From: Sorex araneus | Taxonomy: Eukaryota; Chordata; Mammalia; Eulipotyphla; Soricidae | Reading direction: 5' to 3' | DNA: 64,000 nucleotides | Assembly (NCBI RefSeq): GCF_027595985.1 | Contig: NC_073304.1 | Location: 221,316,500 to 221,380,499, forward strand | Shown: positions 55,106 to 64,000 of the stretch, in pieces | How positions within the stretch are numbered: the stretch's first letter is position 1 | Layout: each line of letters opens with the position of its first letter | Notes under the pieces: generated by a model | What the model was told of the DNA's origin: nothing | Seen by the model: only the letters and a program-made list of their open reading frames with translations | Database searches by the model: none | Translations under genes and position numbers: made by a program

Positions 55106-55131
55106 CATCCAGGCCATCCTAATATTTTATT
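55100..55131 (-). terminator. HEXIM1: HEXIM1 candidate polyadenylation site
   Basis: On the minus strand AATAAA (55126-55131) is followed by a GT-rich stretch (GGATGTAGTGATGTAG), the arrangement expected for cleavage near 55105. Other signals at 55339-55344, 55771-55776 and 54444-54449 are alternatives, so the 3' end is uncertain. Confidence 0.4.
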
Positions 55132-56142
55132 CATTGTACCCCCCAAGAAACCAAAACGCTCTTCAAGGCACCCAGAATACCCTTATTGGGGAAACTATTA
55201 AAACCCAACTTACAGGAATGAAGAAATGAACTGCCAAACACTTTTTTTTTTATATTGATACTTCTGAATAGCCATTGAGAAGCACAATGTTTAATCCAGT
55301 GATTTTAGCAGTCTACTCCCCAAACCACCCAACTCTGGTTTATTTCTCCAGCATCAAGAAAGACAAGGCACACAACTAAATATTAAAGATCATCACACCT
55401 TTATATATTTTTGTTTTCTTTTGGGACCACACCTATGATCAGGGCTTACTCCTGGCTCTGGACTCAGGGATCACTCCTGTAGGGACTCAGGACCATATGG
55501 GATGCCAGGGATGGTAGTTGGGTGGGCCACGTACCAGACAAGTAAGTGCCCGACCCCATGTAGTACCGCTCCAGCCCAAATCTTTAGATTTTGCCTAAAG
55601 CGTATATTGTAGCATACTGAAATCAAAGGAAAAACTGGCAAATTAAAAATGCTCCCATTATTTTGCAGACCAACAAATACAAGTTTACACCTCCAGTGCA
55701 ATCACATAAATCAGTACTATTTTAGCTCTAGAAATCACACTGAAACTAGGTTACATTTACAAATATTAAATTTATTATAACTAGAATGGATTTAATGTTT
55801 TTCAGATTTTGGCCACCTCATAGCTCCATTTAAGGAGGGTTTGTTTTTAAAACAAAATTTGCATTATAACTTGGTCAAATTACTTACACATTAAAAAAAA
55901 ACCCTAAAAAAAAAAAGGAAAACAAGATAAGCAACCCTTCAGTTTCACATAATTAAAAGAACAGGAGAAAGCACGCAAGCTACATCATAGTTAAATTTGC
56001 CAAACCAACCGAAGCCGTGGGGGGGATTTTTCTCTTCTGATTATGTCATAAAAAGGTTCACTGTCTTATATACACAAGTATATAATGTTACATTCCATCA
56101 CTGTAAAAAGTCCCCTTTGCCCCCGCCCCCCAAAGTTTTCCT
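55106..56142 (-). other. HEXIM1: HEXIM1 3' UTR (predicted extent)
   Basis: AT-rich sequence downstream of the HEXIM1 stop. It includes one reverse-oriented SOR-like SINE at about 55420-55582. The segment 55590-56140 is free of young repeats, as expected of a conserved 3' UTR. The exact end depends on which polyadenylation signal is used. Confidence 0.55.
55420..55582 (-). repeat. SOR-like SINE in the predicted HEXIM1 3' UTR
   Basis: TTTTGGGACCACACC to GTAGTACCGCTCCAGCCC. Its strand is the same as HEXIM1 transcription, so its tRNA-like head would be transcribed in sense. Confidence 0.82.
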
Positions 56143-57186
56143 CTAGTCTCCGAACTTGGACAGCGGCGCCCGCTCCTGCTGCCGGTGCAGCTGGTTCTCG
56201 GCGAGCAGCTGGAGGTTCTCGGCGCGCAGCCGCTCCAGCTCCAGCTCCAGCTCCCGCACGCGCGCGTCCTCGCCCGGCCGCTTGCTCTCCAGCCGCAGCC
56301 GGTTGTTCTCGTCCTCCATGCGCGAGAGGCACTTCTCCAGCTCCAGGTACTCCTTGATGAGCTCCTGCTTGCTCATGTTCTGCAGGCTCTCCGCGTGGTA
56401 CCGCTCGTACGTCTCCGAGAAGTCCCGCTGCAAGAACTCGCTGCCGTCGCCCCCCATCCCGTCGCTGCCCCCGTCCTCCTCACCCGCCTCCTCCATGAAG
56501 TCCTCGTCGCTGGTGTCGTCGGACTTGGCGGCGGCCCGCTTCGGGTAAAGGCCGGTCTTGAGGTCGGGCTCCTCCTGGTCGTGGTCATCCATGAGGAACT
56601 GCGTGGTGTTGTAGGGCGCGACCGGCTGGCCCTTGGCGAACATCTCGGCTCGCATCCTCGAGGCTCGCAGGCTCTGCTTCTCGTCGAACTTTTTCTTCTC
56701 CTCCCAGGTCAGCTTGTAGTAGGGCTTCCAGTGCCGCTTCTTCTTGGAGGGGCGTCTCCGGTGTTTCTTCTTGCCCAGCTGTCTCAGCTGCTGGCCCCAC
56801 GCCTCGCCCCCCGCGGCGGGCGCCCCCAGCTTGCTGGCGTCGGAGTCCTGGCACGGCGGGGCCGGGGGCTGCGCCTCGGGGCTCGGCTCCCCAACCGCCG
56901 CGGCCGGAGAGGGGCCGCGCTCCCCGTTCTGGCTCCTCTCGCCCGCTTCCAGGCACGGCTGGCCCTGCAGGGGCAGCATCGCGGGCCCTTTGCTCCCCTC
57001 GCCTTCCGGCCCCGGGGGACCGCCGGGCTGGGGGGCCGCTCTCGATTGCCACCTACTGTCCTCGTCGGGCGCCCGCTCCTCCGCGCCGGGGGGGCGCTCG
57101 GCCTTCGGCTCGGCGGGCACGGCAGCACCTGTGCAGTTGCTAGCCTGAGGCTGGGGCTGATGTTCTGGAAGGAGCGGCTCGGCCAT
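56143..57186 (-). CDS. HEXIM1: HEXIM1, P-TEFb inhibitor, intronless coding sequence
   Basis: HEXIM1 binds 7SK RNA as a dimer and then sequesters and inhibits P-TEFb (CDK9/cyclin T) in the nucleus, limiting pause release of RNA polymerase II. The 347-residue frame is complete in one exon, as in other mammals, and slightly shorter than the human 359 because the Pro/Gly-rich N-terminal part differs. It starts MAEPLLPEHQPQPQ. Features in order: variable N-terminal region (1-135); basic RNA-binding and nuclear-localisation motif KKKHRRRPSKKKRHWK (139-154); MFAKGQPVAPYNTTQFLMDD with PYNT at 191-194, needed for CDK9 inhibition; acidic stretch (about 223-249); DFSETYERYH block (255-264); coiled coil (about 270-338) for dimerisation and cyclin T binding; C-terminus PLSKFGD. 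All hallmark segments are intact, so it should be functional. The sequence is highly GC-rich and sits in a CpG island. Its paralogue HEXIM2 lies 18 kb downstream on the same strand. Confidence 0.98.
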   Translation of the reverse strand: MAEPLLPEHQPQPQASNCTGAAVPAEPKAERPPGAEERAPDEDSRWQSRAAPQPGGPPGPEGEGSKGPAMLPLQGQPCLEAGERSQNGERGPSPAAAVGEPSPEAQPPAPPCQDSDASKLGAPAAGGEAWGQQLRQLGKKKHRRRPSKKKRHWKPYYKLTWEEKKKFDEKQSLRASRMRAEMFAKGQPVAPYNTTQFLMDDHDQEEPDLKTGLYPKRAAAKSDDTSDEDFMEEAGEEDGGSDGMGGDGSEFLQRDFSETYERYHAESLQNMSKQELIKEYLELEKCLSRMEDENNRLRLESKRPGEDARVRELELELERLRAENLQLLAENQLHRQQERAPLSKFGD

Positions 57187-57900
57187 GGCTCACGGAATTC
57201 CTTGTCCCGAAGTTTGAGAAATTTTGGCTGCAAGTCCTTAAGCGGGGATAAAAAGGATTTCTTTTCTTGTACAAATTGCCCCCAGCAGTGTCCTTCTCCG
57301 GTCTGTGATTCCTGCAGCGACGCCCTCTCAGCCAGCCAGTCCCGTCCGCAAACTCCGGCGGCAACTTGGAGCGCAAGTCACTAAAGGGTTAAAGCACCCA
57401 CGGCACGGCCAGCTAGCGGGTCCCCCGGGTGCAGCAGCAGGAGCGGTAGGAAGAGGCGAAGGAAGTGGGCCTCGGGTCTCCCTGCAGAGCGCCCCCGCGT
57501 CCGAGGAGCAGGTGGGCAAGGAGGTGCGGTGGTTCAGTCCAAGGGGTTAAACCCAGCCCCGAAGGGGTTAAAACTACCCGATGACGCTGCCTACGAGGGG
57601 CCAAGCCCACAAAGGGTTAAATCCCCTACCGCAGAGCCCACAAGGGGTTAAAGTCCCAAAGCCGCCGCCTCCCACTTCCACGGGTGTCGCTCCAGCCCGA
57701 GCTCCCAGTTCCCTAGGCCCGGCCGGAGCCTCAGCCGAGGATAGACAAACTCATCTCCCCTCTGGCTCGATGCTCTGCTCAGCTCCGCGCTCCTCCGCCT
57801 CCTCCTGCCTCCCTCCCTCCTCCCCTCGCCGCCGGCGCCTCTTCCGCCTCCTCCCCGGCTTCCCTTCCCAACCTGCCGCTCCACCTGCCAACTTCCAACT
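57187..57900 (-). other. HEXIM1: HEXIM1 5' UTR (predicted) with AARGGGTTAAA repeats
   Basis: If transcription begins about 25-35 bases after the TATA box at 57924-57932, the 5' UTR is about 700 nt. It holds five copies of AARGGGTTAAA (plus strand) at 57383-57393, 57541-57551, 57562-57572, 57611-57621 and 57642-57652; in the mRNA these read UUUAACCC followed by YUU. A CCCCUUCGGGG hairpin with a UUCG loop lies between copies two and three (57557-57567). Confidence 0.6.
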
Positions 57901-58200
57901 GCTGCCTCCCAGCCCTCGGCGCCCCTTTTATAGGGAAGACGCCCCGCCCCGCCCCGGCGCATGCGCGACGCCGTGTCCATTGCAGGGCGCTGGGAGTCGT
58001 AGTCCCGGTCCTGCAGGCCCGCCGTCCCCGCGCGCCGGGAGACGTGGCCAATCCCGGGGCGCGTCGGGGGCGTCCTCCAGGCCGCCGCCGCCCAGCGCTG
58101 CGCCCCCGCCGGGGGAGCGTGAGCGGCGATTGGCCGGGAGACGCGCGTGCCTGCGAAGGAGGCGGGCCAATGGCGGGGCCGCGGGGCGGGCTCCGGACCG
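57890..58200 (-). promoter_or_regulatory. HEXIM1: HEXIM1 core promoter
   Basis: On the minus strand a TATA box TATAAAAGG (57924-57932) is preceded by a perfect NRF1 palindrome GCGCATGCGC (57957-57966), a ZNF143-like motif ACTACGACTCCCAGCGC (57987-58003) and CCAAT-type motifs near 58045, 58128 and 58166. The arrangement and CpG density point to a strong minus-strand promoter about 0.7 kb upstream of the HEXIM1 ATG. Confidence 0.75.
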
Positions 58201-60590
58201 TACCATTCCGCTTCAGGAATCCCGAGAGATTCCAGGGCCCGGGAGAGCCCGCGCAGCGCCTTTTCTGGGGAAGGTGCGTTTCAAAGCCTGTTCTCGGGTT
58301 CCGTCCCGAGCGGGGGAGTTCTGAAGGCCGTACTCATTCGCTAACCAAAGTAAAAATGGTTCACTCCTAAAAAGTAGTCCCTAGGTGTAAAAGTATTAAA
58401 TTCCCCAAAGAGAGGGCCCGGCCCCTGGCCAATAGCTCTGGGTTCTGAAGATGCCAGAAATGGCTTCAAGGTGCGTGGTGAGGGCCTGGGACTGACCCTC
58501 GCGGAAGGATACCGGTCCATACTTTGTAAAGCGAAGAGCGCATGAAGAAGTAAACAAATGAAGAGGAAAAAGTGCCGCCTTAAAGGAACCGCGGGGTGGC
58601 GCGGGCGCCGCCGCCTGGGGTGGGCCCCGGCGGGCGCGCGCGGCAGGTTCGAGGCCCGGCTGGCCGGCCCCACCGCTGCCGGGGGAGCCCGTGCGGATGG
58701 CCGCGCCGTGGGCGAGCCTCGCGCCGGGCCGGGGAGCGCGGCGTGGCCAGCGGCCCACAGCTCTGCAGGAGAAGATGGCCTCCCGGCTCGGGCAGCGAAG
58801 GGCCGGTTCCGCGAGCTGGCTCGGGCCCGAGGCGGCCGAGTGTGGCAGAGCCCGGCCCAGCCGCGAGGGGGAGCACGCGGGAGGCGAGCCCGAGACGGTG
58901 CCTGGGGAGAGGCGGTCCCCCCCCCCTTACCAGCGGGCCCGCTGCCTCGGCCCACTCGCGCCCGCTCCTCCCCCACCCCCCGCACGGCCTAGCCACTGCC
59001 CCCGGGCTGCAGAGAAAAACCTCTAGAAGTGAAGTGACTTGTCCAAGGTCACCTGACAACCCGTGGCAGCTCCAGCTCCTGCCGAAGCCTGCCCCCGCCC
59101 CGTTAACGTGGAGCGCCGTTTTTCACTTCCATCGCAAATCCAAAACCGCCTTCCCCCCAGGGACTCGATCCCTTTCCTTTTCCTCCCAGCAGCGACAGTG
59201 CTGGCCCACGGGAAGGCGCGGTGGGCAGTGAAATGGCGTCGCGCCGCCCCTGGGCTGGCGGGGGGGGGGGGGCGGTGGACAGGGTCACCCGCAGCAGCTC
59301 TGGGGGCAGCTGCCGAGAGCTCAGCACAGGGCAGCGGCGAAGGTGCAGCCCCAGGGAGACACGGCACGTTCTGCGGGGCAGCGGTGTGGGCAGCGGCCTG
59401 CTCTGAGACCTGGTCCTGCCCGGGCCTGGAGCGCGTGGGGTGGCGGGAGAAGCCTGCCTCAGTCTCCCCGCTGCACCCCTCCAGCAGACCCCTGCCGGCA
59501 CGGCGCCTCTCACAGCGGGAACTCCCGCGGGTAAAGGGGCTTTTGTTCCCGTTGGGGGGCATACCTGGCAGGGGTCTCTGCCCGTGGTGCTCCGCTGGTG
59601 CCAGGGTTGGGCCCAGGCCCCCAACATGCGCCCAGCCCGGCGCGCTCTCCCCAGGGCCCAGGAGGAATGGATCCTGGCAGGGAACCTCATGGGAGCCTGG
59701 GACCTCCCGGCTTTGTTTCTCCCCAACCGGGATTTGGGAGGACCAGTCAGGGCCCAGCAGGATGGGGCTGTCATATTGCAGGAGGGGTGGCCAGACAGAG
59801 CCGTGCGGGTGGAGCGTTAGGATGCTGCGAAGCAGGGTTCTGGGGCTCGTCCACTCGGGCCCCCTGAGACCCCCGCCAGCCCTTTGGCCCCAGACAGCAG
59901 CTCCTGCGACTGGTGCAGATGGTGGGACCAACGGCTTCTTGCCCAGCAGCGACTTGATTTCTTCCCCCCCACCCCCTCCAGGGCCCCTCCTAACTCGGGG
60001 GGTTCACTCAACCTGTCTGCTTTTCAGCCCTGGCTGAACACGAACACAGTTCCCTGTGTCACTGTGTCGGGCCTGAGCTTCGCTCTCTGTGCCTGGGGAC
60101 GGCGGGGACCTTGGCGGCACATGGCAAGCGTGGGCCACCGGTCCGAGGAAGCCCTGGGCGTTGAGGGCCACCCCAGGAAGACCCCTTTCGCTGACGCAGG
60201 AAGGTCCCTCAGTCCTCTGCTGGCCGCTGCAGGGACACCGGGGGCTATCAGGACAAAGTCTCCTAGCAGGAGCGGAGTCTGTGCCCATGCAGCCCTCAGC
60301 CCACCCCGACGGGGGCTCCCGGGGCGTGGGGGAGGGGCTGGGGTTTCCACACCCCACGGGGAGGGGAAGCTCCCGCAGCAAGTGCTGGGTGGGGGTTGGG
60401 GCAGAGGGCACTTCGGGGCACGCACCCCCAGACCGCAGAGAATGTGACGGGCCGCCCGGCCCTTTGATTCCGGAGGGGCAGTGTAGGTTCAGAATTCCAT
60501 CCCGGTCCTCAAAACCCTCCAGACCCCGTGGGGGGGGGGCAGCCCCGCCCGCCCGCCCCCCTCGGGCTTCCCTCCTTCCCAGGCGGTGGC
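58200..60590. other. GC-rich intergenic stretch between HEXIM1 and ACBD4
   Basis: CpG-rich in parts (58550-59000) and repeat-poor. A MIR-like core lies at about 59008-59075 and a G run at about 59258-59273. Long open frames on both strands here look compositional: no family resemblance, and they overlap antisense frames of similar length. No tRNA, snRNA or other RNA gene recognised. Confidence 0.5.
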
Positions 60591-60611
60591 AGAGCAACGT
60601 TCGCTTTTATT
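60590..60611 (-). terminator. ACBD4: ACBD4 candidate polyadenylation site
   Basis: On the minus strand AATAAA (60606-60611, in CACCAAATAAAAGCG) lies about 380 bases past the ACBD4 stop codon and defines a compact 3' UTR. Confidence 0.65.
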
Positions 60612-60988
60612 TGGTGAGAATTCAAGTGCAAGTGCGTCCTGAGTGTGAGGGCCGGCGGCCCGGGGCTGCGCCCCACCGCTCAGCCAATCGCCCGGGCCGG
60701 CCCGGCCAGGTCCCAACTTGCCCGGGAGCCAGGCCGGGCGGGACGCGGTCAGGTGACCGGCCGCGGGGGCGTGCAGGGGCCCAGACCCGCGCCCCGCCCC
60801 CCGACGCCGCACGGGGACGCGCACCGGCCGCGCCGCCTCCCTGGGACGGCGGCCAGAAGCAGTGGGCAGGGCGGTGCCGAGGCCAGCACGGAGGTGGGCG
60901 CGGGTGTCCAGTGCTGGTCTTGCAGACCCTCGCGAGGCTCAGGGCGCAGCAGGGCCTCCTGGGCGGGTGCAGACTCCCCTCCCCGGAG
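60612..60988 (-). other. ACBD4: ACBD4 3' UTR (predicted)
   Basis: GC-rich sequence between the ACBD4 stop codon and the AATAAA signal. Confidence 0.6.
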
Positions 60989-61117
60989 TCACCTCTTGTG
61001 GGTCCGGAGCTGTCTCAAGAGCCACTGGACGATGAAGGGCCACAGGAGGAGGAAGAACAGCGTGGGCCCGGAGAGTCGGAGCGGCCAGGGCCGGGCGCCG
61101 GGCTTCTGCAGGGGCTT
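60989..61117 (-). CDS. ACBD4: ACBD4, last coding exon (C-terminal membrane anchor)
   Basis: ACBD4 is an acyl-CoA-binding-domain protein; its tail-anchored isoform sits in the peroxisomal membrane and takes part in peroxisome-ER contacts. This exon encodes 42 residues ending in a single membrane segment ([18 protein letters not shown], about 17-34) and the basic tail RQLRTHKR, then TGA. That is the layout of a tail-anchored protein and matches the human tail-anchored isoform as I remember it. The acceptor has a good polypyrimidine tract (CCCCTCTCACTGCAG) in phase 0, and a second CTGCAG 12 bases in offers an alternative acceptor. The acyl-CoA-binding domain and coiled coil are in upstream exons that I could not find in 61.1-64 kb, so they probably lie beyond the right edge. 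Confidence 0.85.
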   Translation of the reverse strand, partial: KPLQKPGARPWPLRLSGPTLFFLLLWPFIVQWLLRQLRTHKR

Positions 61118-61694
61118 CTGCAGTGAGAGGGGCGGAATCAGGCGCCTGCCGGGCCCCAGCAACCCCTGGTGTCCTTCTGCCTCTTGATGGGGGGGAGAGG
61201 GGGGCAAAGTCCCTACTCCAAATCGCCACCACTAGAAGGGGTCTTGGGGGTCCTGGTGTGTCCCAGACCCCGTGGACCCCAAATCCCACATCCTCCCCAG
61301 CCACGAGGCCCCGAGACTAGGCCACACCAGTGACCCGGGGGTGGCCTGAAGACCCCAGATAGTAAGGCTGAGCCTCATGATTCAAACAAGGAACCAGGCT
61401 TCTCTTTCAGACGTTTGGTCTCTTTGAAGAAGGGGCTGACTCCAGGTCTGGGGCAGGAAAGATAGAGAGATGAACGTGGGCACCTTGTACCTCAAAGCAC
61501 AGAAGCTTTGAAAGACCCGTGAGGTCGCTTTAGAGGAGGCAGGACCCAACTGGGAAGGGCTCCGCGGACTTAAAGTGTGGACAATCTGATGCTCAAACAG
61601 TGTGATGAAATAATCGTGAAGGTCCATGAATCCATAATAATACTTTTTTTAAAAAGTTAGAGATGTCACAACTGAGGTGATTATTTAATCACCT

Positions 61695-61865
61695 GGCATT
61701 TATTTTGTTTTGTACCACACCAAGTGGTACTTAGCCTTACTCCAGGATCTGTGCTCAGGGATTACTCCTGGCAGTGCTCGGGGGACTATAAGTGGTGCTG
61801 GAGATTGAAGCCAGGTCAGCCATGTGCAAGGCAAGTGCCCTGACTGTACCATCCCTCCAGTCCCA
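61695..61865 (-). repeat. SOR-like SINE, reverse
   Basis: GTTTTGTACCACACCAAGTGG to TGTACCATCCCTCCAGTCCC. Confidence 0.85.
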
Positions 61866-61896
61866 AATTCTTTACTTTTAAAAATAGAGGTGGGGG

Positions 61897-62066
61897 GCTG
61901 GAGTGATAGCACAGCAGGTAGGGCATTTGCCTTGCACGCGGCTGACCCGGGTTTGATTCCCAGCATCCCATATGGTCCCCTGAGCACTGCCAGGAGTAAT
62001 TCCTGAGTGCAGAGCCAGGAGTGACCCCTGTGCATCGCCAGGTGTGACCCAAAAAAGCAAAAAAAT
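61897..62066 (+). repeat. SOR SINE, full length
   Basis: GGGGCTGGAGTGATAGCACAGC to CCCAAAAAAGCAAAAA. AAAATAGAGGTGG before and AAAATAGAGGCGG after look like a target-site duplication. Confidence 0.95.
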
Positions 62067-62071
62067 AGAGG

Positions 62072-62335
62072 CGGGGGCCAAGTGATAGTGAGTGGGCCGG
62101 GCTCTCGCTTTGTATGCAGTCAATCCAGGTTTGATTTCTGGAACCCCATATGGTCCCCTGACTACATAGCCAGGAGTGATCCCAGAACACAGAGCCAGGA
62201 GTAAGCTCTGAACACCACAGGCTACGGCCCCAAAACAAAACACCAAAGGAAAAACAACAAAAAAAGCCGTTAAGGAAGGGCATAGTAGAGAAGTAGCCCC
62301 TGAGCAACCCTGGGTATGGCCCACCTACCTCAACA
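62072..62335 (+). repeat. SOR-like SINE, diverged, plus a second fragment
   Basis: GGGGGCCAAGTGATAGTGAGTGGG through GAGCCAGGAGTAAGCTCTGAACACC to about 62245. A further 3' fragment (GTAGCCCCTGAGCAACCCTGGGTATGGCCC) lies at about 62293-62325. Confidence 0.8.
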
Positions 62336-62761
62336 ACCCCAAAAATATTCATGGAAAGATAAAATTAAGGACTTATCTATGCTTTCCCAGAGCGCTGTAG
62401 CAACTAAGAAATGACAGCTAATAATACAGTTAATATAGCAGAAAACAAGTTAAAGTCAATGTTCTTTTGCAACCACTATATAAAATATTGATCCCCGTCA
62501 GGGCTGTCACTCATTCGCTGTGGGAGAACCCTGAGGCAGTGGACTGACAGGAAACAGTCGGTGACTGCAAGGGAGAAACATTACATTGGGGATCAGACTG
62601 TCCCCCACCCCGCCTCTGGTCCATGCCAGATCACTGGAGGGGGCGTCCCGGTGCAGTCCCAGGACTAGGCAATAGGATGTTCTTTGTTTTAGAGATGAAG
62701 ACCCCAGAATTTCAGGGTGGAAATCTTTTATATCATCAGCATATAAAGCTAGTAAGAGAGA

Positions 62762-62915
62762 GGCTGGAGCAATAGTACAGTGGGTAAGGTGCTTGCCTTG
62801 CACATAGCTGACCTGGATTCGATCCCTGGCATCCTATATGGTCCTCTGAGCAATGCCAGGAGTAACCCCTGAACAACGCTGGGTTTAGTTCCCCGCCAAA
62901 AAAAAAAAAAAAAAG
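62762..62915 (+). repeat. SOR SINE, internally shortened
   Basis: GGCTGGAGCAATAGTACAGTGGG, GATTCGATCCCTGGC, and a body missing the GTGCAGAGCCAGG segment, then an A tail. Confidence 0.9.
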
Positions 62916-63119
62916 TGAAAGAAAAATAATACTAAATCTTGGCCAGGGGGATAGATGTTGAAAAAGAGCAGCCACTGTGGCTCTGAGGAAATTCCTGCCA
63001 CTGGTTACACTGTGCCAAGAGGGGCAGGGGTTACCCAAGTGACCTCCCAAATCTGGCAACTCCGCCTTCTCCTGACCCTGACACTGAATTGCTGAGGTTT
63101 TTTGTTTGTTTGTTTTAGT

Positions 63120-63290
63120 TTGTTTCTTTTGGTTTTGGGGCCACATTCAGGATGCTCAGGGCTTATTCCTGGCAGGTTCAGGGAGCCATATGAGATGCCA
63201 GGGATTGAATCCAGGTGGATGAACCCCAGTGAGCTGTATGCAAGGCAAGTGCCCCACTGCTGTACTATCGCGCTGCCTCTCACCCAGAGT
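63120..63290 (-). repeat. SOR-like SINE, reverse
   Basis: GGTTTTGGGGCCACATTCAGGATGCTCAGGGC to GTACTATCGCGCTGCC. Confidence 0.85.
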
Positions 63291-63384
63291 TTTTGAAGAA
63301 CATATTGGAAGTTGGCTGCTAGCACTGGAGGGAGGCGGCTACAGAGCCAGCTCCAGCTCTGTCACTTAATAGGACTAACAGTGG

Positions 63385-63557
63385 GGGCTGGAGTGATAGC
63401 ACAGCGGGTAAGGCGTTTGCCTTGCACACGGCCGACCCGGGTTCAAATCCCAGTATCCCATATGGTCCCCTGAGCACCACCAGGGGTGATTCCTGAGTGC
63501 AGAGCCAGGAGTAACCCCTGTGCATCACCAGGTGTTACCCAAAAACCAAAAAAAAAA
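63385..63557 (+). repeat. SOR SINE, full length, with TSD
   Basis: A near-consensus copy flanked by the perfect 17-bp duplication AATAGGACTAACAGTGG (63368-63384 and 63558-63574). Confidence 0.96.
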
Positions 63558-63593
63558 AATAGGACTAACAGTGGACCCCATTCAGAGCACCTT

Positions 63594-63735
63594 TCAGAGA
63601 GATAGTACAGGGGTAAGGTGCTTGCCTGGCACGATCCTGGCAGCACGTCAGATGGTCCCACAAGCACTGTCAGGAGCAATTCTAAGCACAGCGACAACCA
63701 CTGAATCCTGCTGGGTGTGGCCCCCAACCCCTGAG
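63594..63735 (+). repeat. SOR-like SINE, diverged
   Basis: AGAGAGATAGTACAGGGGTAAGG to CTGCTGGGTGTGGCCCCC. Confidence 0.82.
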
Positions 63736-63824
63736 AAAATAGTCCTCCTCTGTGTTGGTCACTGGAAGCACCAGCATGCATTATCCCCTCTAAAACTCAC
63801 AGCAGTGCTAGAACATTCTTCCAG

Positions 63825-63960
63825 GCTGTGGGCCTTTAGGTAAGTTACTCAACCTGTCTGGTGTTTCCTCATCTGGAAAAAGAAAACCTATTTCCTAGGT
63901 GGGTGTGCACGATGAAAGGAGATCAGGCAAGCCATGTATTTGGCACAGCACAGGGGCGCC
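63825..63960 (+). repeat. MIR element
   Basis: GGTAAGTTACTCAACCTGTCTGG, TTTCCTCATCTGGAAAAAG and ATTTGGCACAGCACAGG follow the MIR consensus in order. Confidence 0.87.
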
Positions 63961-64000
63961 AGGAACGGGGGCTGTTCTTTATTTTGCAGCAGCCCAGGGG

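Larger units (their letters stand above)
61118..64000 (-). other. ACBD4: ACBD4 intron (predicted, runs off the window)
   Basis: Upstream of the last ACBD4 exon. It contains SOR SINEs, a MIR and unique stretches (61320-61695, 62340-62760, 62930-63100) with nothing recognised. An ACBD4 exon missed by eye cannot be excluded. Confidence 0.5.

Noticed and set aside
56185-57384. 399-codon plus-strand frame antisense to HEXIM1
   Set aside because: It is the shadow of the GC-rich HEXIM1 coding sequence; the minus-strand protein is a clear complete HEXIM1.
59063-60037. 324-codon plus-strand frame between HEXIM1 and ACBD4
   Set aside because: GC-driven, overlapped by an antisense frame of similar length, no recognisable domain.

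Overview
This is a mammalian genomic window. It is dominated by one SINE family with a tRNA-like head (box A like TAGCACAGCGGG, box B like GGTTCGATTCC), a body ending near GTGTGACCCAAAAAGC, and an A-rich tail. From memory this matches the SOR SINE of red-toothed shrews, so the source is most likely a Sorex shrew; that identification is by recognition, not by a search. Ancient MIR and L1 fragments, CpG-island promoters and spliced genes fit a placental mammal.

Four protein-coding genes can be supported, all on the minus strand, in the order expected for the human 17q21.31 block ACBD4-HEXIM1-HEXIM2-FMNL1 read in reverse. From low to high coordinate: (1) FMNL1 coding exon 1 (4942-5070) in a CpG island, with the start of intron 1 filling positions 1-4941; (2) HEXIM2, with its large last coding exon at 37495-38298 and a small upstream exon at 44501-44606, probably driven by the CpG island at 45.4-46.5 kb; (3) HEXIM1, an intronless 347-codon gene at 56143-57186, with a predicted TATA/NRF1/ZNF143-like promoter near 57.9-58.2 kb; (4) the last exon of ACBD4 (60989-61117), coding for a C-terminal membrane anchor.

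The paralogues HEXIM1 and HEXIM2 make the proteins that, with 7SK RNA, hold P-TEFb (CDK9/cyclin T) inactive. Both copies keep the arginine/lysine-rich RNA-binding motif, the PYNT segment, an acidic stretch and a coiled coil. The 32 kb between FMNL1 and HEXIM2 has no recognisable coding exon. It holds dense SOR insertions, several microsatellites, an isolated GC-rich island at 16.4-17.0 kb, and repeat-poor blocks at 20.1-21.1, 31.1-31.8 and 33.2-35.1 kb that may be regulatory.

Points most worth a second look: the conserved first coding exon of HEXIM2 has no visible ATG; the HEXIM1 5' UTR carries five copies of AARGGGTTAAA; a dimeric SINE joins a second head/body type to a SOR body; a minisatellite sits just upstream of the HEXIM2 last-exon acceptor; and the ACBD4 last exon has a duplicated 12-bp splice acceptor. 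No unknown multi-gene system was found.
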